From JALQUL01 sp964556425 (GTDB taxonomy: Bacteria > Pseudomonadota > Gammaproteobacteria > Burkholderiales > Burkholderiaceae_C), in the NCBI GenBank assembly GCA_964556425.1, contig CAZKWC010000046.1:1-23292 (forward strand): DNA of 23,292 bases, in the 5' to 3' direction. Under the pieces are notes generated by a model, which had not been told where the DNA came from, searched no databases, and was given only the letters and a program-made list of their open reading frames with translations. Below, piece after piece: positions 1 to 6,247 of this stretch. Position numbers and translations under genes: made by a program. The first letter of the stretch is position 1. Every line of letters starts with the position of its first letter.

Positions 1-1014
1 GTAACAACAGCTGCGGCTCCTGCTACAGCGCTTGCCACTCCAGCCCACAATCCTACTGTGGCGCCGACTGGCAAATTACCCCATGCATCACCTTCTATTC
101 GTAAATTAGCACGTTTATTAGGCGTGCCATTAAGCGAAGTAATAGGCACCGGTGGCAAAGGCCGTATTACCGAGCAAGACATTCAAGCCTTTACTAAAGC
201 AGTAATGGCAGGAACCGTGCAGACTGCAGCCCAATCAGCCAAGCAAAAACCGGCAGCAGGGGGCAGTGCAGATGGTGCAGCCTTAGGTTTAATTCCTTGG
301 CCAAAAGTGGATTTCACCAAATTTGGTCCAGTTGAGCGTAAAGATATGTCGCGCATTAAGAAAATTAGTGGCGCCAATTTACATCGTAACTGGGTCATGA
401 TTCCTCATGTGACCAATCATGATGATGCTGACATTACCGACCTCGAAGCCTTCCGTGTCGCCACCAACAAAGAAAACGAAAAATCGGGCGTTAAAGTCAC
501 GATGTTAGCTTTCTTAATTAAAGCTTGTGTTGCTGCACTCAAAAAATTCCCTGACTTTAATGCCAGCCTAGACGGTGATCAAATTGTTTACAAACAATAT
601 TTCCATATTGGTTTTGCAGCAGACACCCCTAACGGCTTAATGGTTCCGGTGATTAAAGACTGCGACAAAAAAGGCATTATGCAAATCTCTCAAGAGATGG
701 GTGAATTAGCTAAAAAAGCCCGTGACGGTAAATTAAGCCCAGCTGAAATGTCGGGTGCTTGTTTTACGATTTCATCTTTAGGTGGTATTGGTGGTCGTTA
801 CTTTACGCCTATTATTAATGCTCCAGAAGTGGCCATTTTAGGTGTTTGCAAATCCACCACCGAGCCTGTTTGGGATGGTAAACAGTTTGTACCACGTCTC
901 ATGTTGCCTTTAAGCTTAAGCTGGGATCACAGAGTAATTGATGGTGCAGCCGCCGCTCGCTTTAATGTTTATTTAGGTCAAATTTTGGCCGACTTTAGAC
1001 GCATTATTCTCTAA
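1..1014 (+). CDS. aceF: Pyruvate dehydrogenase E2, dihydrolipoyllysine acetyltransferase (5' end missing)
   Basis: The reading frame is open from the first base, so the gene starts outside the window and its lipoyl domain(s) are not seen. What is present is an Ala/Pro/Thr-rich linker (first ~20 codons), then the peripheral subunit-binding domain (HASPSIRKLARLLGV, with GTGGKGRI), a second Ala-rich linker, and the trimer-forming acetyltransferase domain. The catalytic motif SWDHRVIDGAAAARF lies near the C-terminus; its His and Asp are the expected active-site residues. The protein transfers acetyl groups from lipoyl-lysine to CoA in the pyruvate dehydrogenase core. The gene lies 25 bp before lpdA, which fits an aceE-aceF-lpdA operon; aceE would lie upstream. 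The GTG at 58 is an internal codon, not a start. The alternative, a 2-oxoglutarate dehydrogenase E2 (sucB), is less likely because of the linker style and the E3 partner with its own lipoyl domain. Confidence 0.95.
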   Translation, partial: VTTAAAPATALATPAHNPTVAPTGKLPHASPSIRKLARLLGVPLSEVIGTGGKGRITEQDIQAFTKAVMAGTVQTAAQSAKQKPAAGGSADGAALGLIPWPKVDFTKFGPVERKDMSRIKKISGANLHRNWVMIPHVTNHDDADITDLEAFRVATNKENEKSGVKVTMLAFLIKACVAALKKFPDFNASLDGDQIVYKQYFHIGFAADTPNGLMVPVIKDCDKKGIMQISQEMGELAKKARDGKLSPAEMSGACFTISSLGGIGGRYFTPIINAPEVAILGVCKSTTEPVWDGKQFVPRLMLPLSLSWDHRVIDGAAAARFNVYLGQILADFRRIIL

Positions 1015-1039
1015 TTGATCATCATAAAAGGAAAACAAA

Positions 1040-2869
1040 ATGGCTCAAATTGAAGTCCAAGTCCCTGATATTGGTGATTTTGATGAAGTAACTGTAATTG
1101 AAATTTTGGTAAAAGCAGGTGACACTGTTAAAGCCGAACAAAGTTTAATTACTGTTGAAAGCGATAAAGCCTCTATGGAAATTCCATGCAGTCATGACGG
1201 AGTGGTCACTGCATTGAAAGTTAATTTAGGCGATAAAGTCAAACAAGGTTCTGTGGTTTTAAGCCTTGAAGCTGCTGGAGCTGCAACCAGCGCACCAGTG
1301 GCTTCGGCAACACCTACTCCAACTGCCCCTGTTACGTCTAGTGCTGCACCAGTAGTAGCACCAACCGCTGCTAGTTATAGTGGCGCCTCCGATGCCGACT
1401 TTGACTTGGTGGTATTAGGTGGTGGTCCTGGTGGTTATTCTGCCGCTTTTAGAGCTGCTGATTTAGGTTTAAAAGTAGCTATTGTTGAGCGTTATTCCAC
1501 CTTGGGTGGAGTGTGTTTAAATGTGGGCTGTATTCCATCTAAAGCACTACTCCATGTGGCTGCAGTGTTGGATGAAGTCAAACACTTTGAAGCCTTAGGT
1601 GTGAGTTTTGGTGAACCGACCATCAACATTGACAAACTACGTGGCCACAAAGAAAAAGTCATTGGTAAATTAACTGGTGGTTTGGCTGCTATGGCCAAAA
1701 TGCGTAAAGTCACTAGCATTCGTGGTGTAGGCCACTTTGTAGGTGCCAATCATTTACAAGTCCTAGAAACCACTGGCAAAAGCCAAGAGGTTACTGGTAC
1801 GAGCCAAACTATTGGCTTTAAGAAATGTATTATTGCAGCGGGTTCACAAGCTGTACATTTACCTTTTATGCCTAAAGACCCACGCGTAGTTGACAGCACT
1901 GGTGCATTAGAGCTTAAAGAAGTGCCTAAACGGATGTTGATTTTAGGTGGTGGCATTATTGGCCTTGAGATGGGTACGGTTTACTCCACCTTGGGTGCAA
2001 GGTTAGATGTGGTGGAAATGACGGATGGCTTAATGCAAGGTGCTGACCGTGATTTAGTTAAAATTTGGCAAAAAATGAATGCGCCCCGTTTTGACAACAT
2101 CATGTTAAAAACCAAAACCGTAGGTGCTAAAGTGACTGACCAAGGCATTGAAGTGAGTTTTGAAAATGCCGATGGCAGCCCAGGAGCACCAGCGCCACAA
2201 ACCTATGATTTGGTGTTGCAAGCGGTAGGCCGTACGCCCAATGGTAAAAAAGTAGGGGCAGAAAATGCCGGTGTAGTCGTCAACGAGCGTGGATTTATTC
2301 CAGTTGACATTCAAATGCGCACCAATATTCCTCATATTTTTGCGATTGGTGATATTGTGGGTCAACCTATGTTGGCACACAAAGCGGTTCACGAAGCCCA
2401 TGTAGCAGCTGAAGTAATTGCCGGTGAATTGTTAGGCGATAAAGAATTAGCTAGCGCTGCCTTTAACGCACGAGTCATTCCAAGTGTGGCCTACACCGAC
2501 CCTGAAGTGGCATGGGTGGGCCTCACCGAAGATCAAGCCAAGGCACAAGGTATTAAAGTCAAAAAAGGCTTATTCCCTTGGAATGCATCGGGTAGGGCAA
2601 TTGCGAATGGCCGTGACGAAGGCGTTACCAAACTATTGTTTGATGACAGCCCAGAAGCACACGGTCATGGCAAAATTTTAGGCGGTGGTATGGTTGGCAC
2701 TCATGCCGGCGATATGATTGGCGAAATTGCTTTGGCGATTGAAATGGGCGCCGATGCCGTCGATATTGGTAAAACCATTCACCCTCATCCTACCCTAGGC
2801 GAGAGTATTGGTATGGCAGCTGAAGTAGCTCATGGAAGCTGCACCGATATACCTCCAGCCAGAAAATAA
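1040..2869 (+). CDS. lpdA: Dihydrolipoamide dehydrogenase (E3) with N-terminal lipoyl domain
   Basis: This 609-residue flavoprotein reoxidises dihydrolipoamide on E2 and reduces NAD+. Residues 1-80 form a biotinyl/lipoyl domain with the modification site ESDKAS (Lys43). An Ala/Pro/Thr linker follows (about 81-118). Next come the FAD-binding GGGPGGYSAA motif, the redox-active disulfide in GGVCLNVGCIPSK, the NAD-binding GGGIIGLEMG motif, a second FAD contact (AIGDIVGQPMLAHKA), and the C-terminal dimer domain with the catalytic HPHPTLGE. A plain E3 has about 470 residues; the extra length is the lipoyl domain plus linker, an arrangement common in betaproteobacterial and neisserial pyruvate dehydrogenase operons. 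The ATG at 1040 is preceded by a good ribosome-binding site (AAAAGGAAA at 1026-1034). The gene is co-transcribed with aceF and ends before a strong terminator. Confidence 0.97.
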   Translation: MAQIEVQVPDIGDFDEVTVIEILVKAGDTVKAEQSLITVESDKASMEIPCSHDGVVTALKVNLGDKVKQGSVVLSLEAAGAATSAPVASATPTPTAPVTSSAAPVVAPTAASYSGASDADFDLVVLGGGPGGYSAAFRAADLGLKVAIVERYSTLGGVCLNVGCIPSKALLHVAAVLDEVKHFEALGVSFGEPTINIDKLRGHKEKVIGKLTGGLAAMAKMRKVTSIRGVGHFVGANHLQVLETTGKSQEVTGTSQTIGFKKCIIAAGSQAVHLPFMPKDPRVVDSTGALELKEVPKRMLILGGGIIGLEMGTVYSTLGARLDVVEMTDGLMQGADRDLVKIWQKMNAPRFDNIMLKTKTVGAKVTDQGIEVSFENADGSPGAPAPQTYDLVLQAVGRTPNGKKVGAENAGVVVNERGFIPVDIQMRTNIPHIFAIGDIVGQPMLAHKAVHEAHVAAEVIAGELLGDKELASAAFNARVIPSVAYTDPEVAWVGLTEDQAKAQGIKVKKGLFPWNASGRAIANGRDEGVTKLLFDDSPEAHGHGKILGGGMVGTHAGDMIGEIALAIEMGADAVDIGKTIHPHPTLGESIGMAAEVAHGSCTDIPPARK

Positions 2870-2898
2870 TTTTCAAAACCGTATTTTTTAATCTAAGC

Positions 2899-2948
2899 AA
2901 AAAGGGCACTTTAGGAGTTTGATAACTCCGGTAAAGTGCCTTTTTTTT
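2899..2948 (+). terminator. Rho-independent terminator of the aceF-lpdA operon
   Basis: GGCACTTTA (2904-2912) pairs with TAAAGTGCC (2932-2940), and an inner stem GGAGTT/AACTCC sits around a TGAT loop. Eight T residues follow at 2941-2948. The stem is long and the position, 30 bp after the lpdA stop, is as expected. Confidence 0.9.
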
Positions 2949-2961
2949 ATATTAGGACTAT

Positions 2962-3023
2962 ACGACACATGATGTCGTTAAGGTTTTATAAGACTTGACA
3001 ACTTTTGCAAGTCATTTACATAC
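2962..3023 (+). promoter_or_regulatory. Promoter region of the OmpA-like lipoprotein gene
   Basis: A perfect -35 hexamer TTGACA lies at 2995-3000. The -10 is weak: TACATA at 3017-3022 with a 16-bp spacer is the best match I see. Two inverted repeats surround it. ACGACA/TGTCGT (2962-2967 and 2973-2978, 5-bp centre) lies upstream of the -35. GACTTG/CAAGTC (2992-2997 and 3008-3013) overlaps it. Either could be an operator. This is inferred from position and symmetry only. Confidence 0.45.
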
Positions 3024-3068
3024 ACCACTGTACTATTATTGGTTTTTTTAATATAGTGGAGATTGATC

Positions 3069-3665
3069 ATGCGTTTACTTATTACTTCAGCACTTGTCGC
3101 CGTAACCATTTTAAGTGGTTGTGCAACTGTTCATGATACAGATAACAAAGTTGCTGAAATTACTGCCACCATCAACGCATTAGATGCAAGAGAAAGTGCT
3201 AACAACAAAGCTATCGTTGCTAAAGAAGCGGCTGACGTAGTAGCATTAAAACAAGCTGATGTACAAATTTTGGCACGTGCCAATGCAGCTTACAAATTAG
3301 CTGAAAGCCGTTTTAAATACGAAGTAATCAGCACTGATGAATCTATCACATTTGCACCAGGCAAATCAGTTTTAGGTCAAGCACACAAAGATACTTTAAC
3401 AGCACTTGCACAAAAATTGAACTCAGAAAACAAAGACGTTCAAGTTGAAATTCAAGGCCACACTGATTCAGTTGGTGACGCTGCACACAAAGTAGGTTTA
3501 GGCGCACGCCGTGCCGAAGCAGTTCGTTTATTCTTGAGCCAACAAGGCGTTGCATTAAACCGTATGGCTACTATTTCTTATGCTGACTCACGTCCTGCAG
3601 ACACAGCAAAAACAAAAGCAGCACACGCAGCTAACCGCCGTGTAGCAATCGTTTTAGTTAAATAA
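3069..3665 (+). CDS. OmpA-like peptidoglycan-binding lipoprotein
   Basis: This is a 198-residue precursor. The N-terminus MRLLITSALVAVTILSGC is a lipoprotein signal peptide with lipobox LSGC; Cys18 would be lipidated after cleavage. A helical, charged segment (about residues 20-85, possible coiled coil) follows, then a C-terminal OmpA domain (about 95-198) with the motif QGHTDSVG and the RRAEAVRLFL and NRRVAI segments that bind diaminopimelate-type peptidoglycan. The protein is likely anchored in the outer membrane and non-covalently attached to the cell wall, in the manner of Pal or YiaD. I chose ATG 3069 over an in-frame TTG at 3063: GGAG at 3058-3061 stands 7 nt before the ATG but only 1 nt before the TTG. 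The gene stands alone, with its own promoter region and terminator. The uniform codon choice (GCA, GTT, CAA, AAA) suggests strong expression. Confidence 0.88.
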   Translation: MRLLITSALVAVTILSGCATVHDTDNKVAEITATINALDARESANNKAIVAKEAADVVALKQADVQILARANAAYKLAESRFKYEVISTDESITFAPGKSVLGQAHKDTLTALAQKLNSENKDVQVEIQGHTDSVGDAAHKVGLGARRAEAVRLFLSQQGVALNRMATISYADSRPADTAKTKAAHAANRRVAIVLVK

Positions 3666-3683
3666 TTAATTTTCATTCAACTA

Positions 3684-3731
3684 CAACTAATTTAGTTGAG
3701 TCGAATTCACTGAACCGTTTGTAAAACGGTT
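3684..3731 (+). repeat. Two hairpins in the lipoprotein 3' region
   Basis: CAACTAA/TTAGTTG (3684-3690 and 3692-3698) is a nearly loop-free inverted repeat. AACCGTTT/AAACGGTT (3713-3720 and 3724-3731) is a perfect 8-bp stem with a GTA loop. Both lie between the stop codon and the terminator hairpin. Confidence 0.6.
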
Positions 3732-3737
3732 GAAATT

Positions 3738-3777
3738 AAAAGCTATCGCAACTTACGTGTTGCGATAGCTTTTTTTT
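3738..3777 (+). terminator. Rho-independent terminator of the OmpA-like lipoprotein gene
   Basis: A perfect 12-bp stem, AGCTATCGCAAC (3741-3752) with GTTGCGATAGCT (3759-3770), has the 6-nt loop TTACGT and is followed by seven T residues. The AAA before the stem can pair with the first Ts, so the unit may also work on the opposite strand. Confidence 0.93.
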
Positions 3778-3799
3778 GTAGTGGAGTAGTTCAAGCCAA

Positions 3800-3832
3800 G
3801 TGGGCCTGACTTACTTTCAACACACAGGCCAC
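3800..3832. repeat. Inverted repeat in the tadA leader
   Basis: GTGGGCCTG (3800-3808) can pair with CAGGCCAC (3825-3832) with one bulged G. It lies 58 bp before the tadA start. No T-run follows, so it is not a terminator. Its role is unknown. Confidence 0.35.
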
Positions 3833-3889
3833 AACATTCAAGTTAAAATCAACAGCATCAAAACAATTCAAAAGATTTAGCTTCTCAGC

Positions 3890-5197
3890 ATGCAACAAGA
3901 CGATGAAATTTATATGCAACAGGCTTTACAAGAAGCCCAAGTTGCTCATTGTCAAAATGAAGTTCCGGTTGGTGCCGTTGTAGTAAAAGACGGAGAGGTG
4001 ATTGCTCGTGGCCATAATCAATGTATTCAAAATTCCGATCCCTGTGCACATGCAGAAATTTTAGTCTTAAGGCAAGCCGCTAAAGCGCTTAACAATTATC
4101 GACTCGAAGATTGTGAATTATTTGTTTCACTCGAACCCTGTAGCATGTGTGCAGGTGCCATTCTTAACTCAAGAATCAAAAGAGTAGTATTTGGAGCTCA
4201 TGATTTAAAAGCAGGGGCAGCAGGCTCCATCATTGATTTGTTTGCTAATCAGCAGCTTAATCATCAGACCAAAATAAAAGCGGGGGTATTGTCTCACGCA
4301 TCCATCAACTTACTACAAGCATTTTTCAAAGAAAAAAGAGATCAACAAAAAGAGCACAGTAACGTTAATCGTTTAAGAGAAGATTTTTTGCGTTTGCCAA
4401 CTGCTATTTATACCAAATGGCAGAGCAAACATCAATTAGAAAATATCAGTTGTTTTCATCAATCGTTCGCACAATTAGAGGGTGCAAGATTACATTATCT
4501 AGATACTCACGCTAAGCAAAACCTAGCAGTAAGCGATGCAATTCAAAGTATTGTTATTTTGCCAGGTCTGTTTGAATCGACTTGCGATTATCTTAATAGT
4601 TTTTTATTTTATAAAAATCAAGGCTTTAGAGTTATTGTAATAGACAGTTTTGGAATGGGGTTTTCAGATAAAGCCAAACATTTTAGCCATAACTATGCTT
4701 TAGACTTAATTGAATTTGAAAGCCGATATTTATTGGAGTTATTTAATTTTTTAAATCTTAGCGCCATACATATGGTGGCAAGTAATTGGAGCTTAATTAT
4801 TGCCATTCGCTTAGCGCAACAAGTTGCTATTCAATCGATTAGTTTAGCAAACCATTCTAATAAAAAGCCTGCTATTAAAATCAAGAGTTGGAGTCATTAT
4901 TTACAACTAGTGGATAAAAACTACGATTTTGTAGAACAAAGCAATAAAAAAACTCCATTTTTGGATAAAGGCCATTTTCACTACAGTTTAGAGTTGTATC
5001 ATCAGATTCGAAGACATGAATGGTTGTCTGAAGCAATTTACATCACTATTCAATTAAGAAACGATTGGATCAACTCTTTCGCTCACCATCAAAGTCAAAG
5101 TCTTAGCCAAATAGCCAATTCCAAGCATATCAAAGATGTAGATTGGAATTTTTCAGTTGAGTGGCTTCAAGATACCGTTCAAGACATTTTTATTTAA
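3890..5197 (+). CDS. tadA: tRNA adenosine(34) deaminase TadA fused to a degenerate alpha/beta-hydrolase domain
   Basis: Residues 1-155 are a complete TadA domain, which converts A34 to inosine in tRNA-Arg(ACG). The zinc and proton-shuttle residues are present: CAHAE (His54, Glu56) and EPCSMCAGA (Cys84, Cys87). NEVPVGAVVV near the N-terminus is typical of TadA. A normal TadA ends at about 150-170 residues; this one has 435. The extension (about 190-435) resembles an alpha/beta hydrolase, with the oxyanion-side VILPGL (222-227) and the loop DSFGMGFSD (252-260). At the nucleophile elbow it reads VASNWS, placing Asn299 where Ser, Asp or Cys is expected, so the domain may be catalytically dead. 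The fusion is one continuous frame. The start ATG 3890 lacks a clear Shine-Dalgarno sequence, but its N-terminus aligns well with TadA. ldcA follows after 13 bp. Confidence 0.85.
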   Translation: MQQDDEIYMQQALQEAQVAHCQNEVPVGAVVVKDGEVIARGHNQCIQNSDPCAHAEILVLRQAAKALNNYRLEDCELFVSLEPCSMCAGAILNSRIKRVVFGAHDLKAGAAGSIIDLFANQQLNHQTKIKAGVLSHASINLLQAFFKEKRDQQKEHSNVNRLREDFLRLPTAIYTKWQSKHQLENISCFHQSFAQLEGARLHYLDTHAKQNLAVSDAIQSIVILPGLFESTCDYLNSFLFYKNQGFRVIVIDSFGMGFSDKAKHFSHNYALDLIEFESRYLLELFNFLNLSAIHMVASNWSLIIAIRLAQQVAIQSISLANHSNKKPAIKIKSWSHYLQLVDKNYDFVEQSNKKTPFLDKGHFHYSLELYHQIRRHEWLSEAIYITIQLRNDWINSFAHHQSQSLSQIANSKHIKDVDWNFSVEWLQDTVQDIFI

Positions 5198-5210
5198 CAA
5201 ATTATTTTCT

Positions 5211-6134
5211 ATGAGTTCAATTTATATATTTTCCGCTTCAAGTGCCATTGTTGACAAGGCCGCTTTTAAGCGAGGCGTTAAACGACTAGAGTCTTTAGGT
5301 CATAGCGTAGAGCTAGACAGCAATGTGTTAACTCGAAACACCCGCTTTGCCGGAACCGATGCCCAAAGAATAGAAGCCATTACTCGAGCGGCAAAAAGTG
5401 GAGCGGACTTTGCTATGGTTTCTAGAGGAGGTTATGGCTTAACTCGTTTATTACCTGACTTACCTTATGATTTAATTGCTAAAGCAGCTAGCCAGGGTAC
5501 TAAATTTATAGGCTTTAGCGACTTTACCGCCTTTCAAGCTGCAGTTTATGCACAAACCAAAACGATTACTTGGCACGGGCCTTCAGTGGGAGCTGATTTT
5601 GGTTATCAAGATGAAAAAACTAATTTACCGGATGATATTTTAGAAGCTTGTTTTGAAGATTTAAGCTGGGATCAATCTGAAGGCGCTGGCTGGCGTTTGC
5701 CCAAAAATTCCCCTTGTTTAAGCCAAGGCGATTTTGTGATTGATAAGGCCACCCTGTGGGGCGGAAATTTATGTGTTTTAACTTCTTTACTTGGTACACC
5801 TTATTTTCCCAAAATTAATAATGGTTTGTTATATTTAGAAGATGTTGCAGAGCACCCCTATAAAATAGAAAGACTCTTAACTCAATTATTATATTCAGGT
5901 GTAATTGCCAAACAAAAAGCAATTATATTGGGTCAATTTACCGATTACAAGTTAACCCCAAACGATAAAGGCTTTAACTTTAATAGTGTAGTGGAGTGGT
6001 TACAAAGCAAAGTAAATATTCCAGTCTTAACAGGTTTACCTTTAGGTCATGTTCCAACTAAAGTCATATTACCCTTCGGATTAAAAGCCAGTTTATCGGT
6101 AGAGCAACGAGATGCATTAATTTATTGGGGTTAA
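5211..6134 (+). CDS. ldcA: Muramoyltetrapeptide (LD-) carboxypeptidase, S66 family
   Basis: The 307-residue protein matches the usual ~305-residue length of LdcA, the cytoplasmic serine peptidase that removes the terminal D-Ala from recycled tetrapeptide murein fragments. The substrate-pocket motif SRGGYG (71-76), the nucleophile in IGFSDFTAF (Ser103), the Glu in LYLEDVAEHPYKIERLL (Glu210) and the C-terminal His in LPLGH (His280) form the expected Ser-Glu-His triad. No signal peptide is seen, which agrees with a cytoplasmic enzyme. The frame is open upstream into tadA, but ATG 5211 gives the family N-terminus (IYIFSASSAI). It starts 13 bp after the tadA stop and is probably co-transcribed with it. 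No clear ribosome-binding site is visible. Confidence 0.92.
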   Translation: MSSIYIFSASSAIVDKAAFKRGVKRLESLGHSVELDSNVLTRNTRFAGTDAQRIEAITRAAKSGADFAMVSRGGYGLTRLLPDLPYDLIAKAASQGTKFIGFSDFTAFQAAVYAQTKTITWHGPSVGADFGYQDEKTNLPDDILEACFEDLSWDQSEGAGWRLPKNSPCLSQGDFVIDKATLWGGNLCVLTSLLGTPYFPKINNGLLYLEDVAEHPYKIERLLTQLLYSGVIAKQKAIILGQFTDYKLTPNDKGFNFNSVVEWLQSKVNIPVLTGLPLGHVPTKVILPFGLKASLSVEQRDALIYWG

Positions 6135-6194
6135 ATTTTAGTTTGTTTTGTCTGTATGCCACCCATTGATCAAAAAGTTGGCCATTAATTGATT

Positions 6195-6247
6195 AATTTG
6201 GATTTTTATATTTTGCATACGTATCACAAAATATAAAATCCAAATTT
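6195..6247. terminator. Bidirectional terminator between ldcA and the histidine kinase
   Basis: Arms 6195-6215 and 6227-6246 pair over about 20 bp with one bulged T. The 11-nt loop holds the small palindrome ATACGTAT. The stem is A/T-rich with T or A runs on both sides. It sits between convergent genes and its right arm touches the kinase stop codon (6246-6248), so it could end transcription from both directions. Confidence 0.75.

Noticed and set aside
58..1014. GTG at 58 as the start of the E2 gene
   Set aside because: The frame is open to base 1 and the preceding residues are the typical Ala/Pro linker, so the real start is outside the window.
2105..2401. 98-codon minus-strand frame inside lpdA
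   Set aside because: It lies fully in a conserved gene in another frame and has no recognisable features.
3063..3068. TTG at 3063 as the lipoprotein start
   Set aside because: The GGAG ribosome-binding site would be only 1 nt away; ATG 3069 has proper spacing and gives a clean lipoprotein signal.
5157..5210. Upstream start for the LD-carboxypeptidase inside tadA
   Set aside because: ATG 5211 gives the usual family length and N-terminus; the upstream codons are the shadow of tadA.
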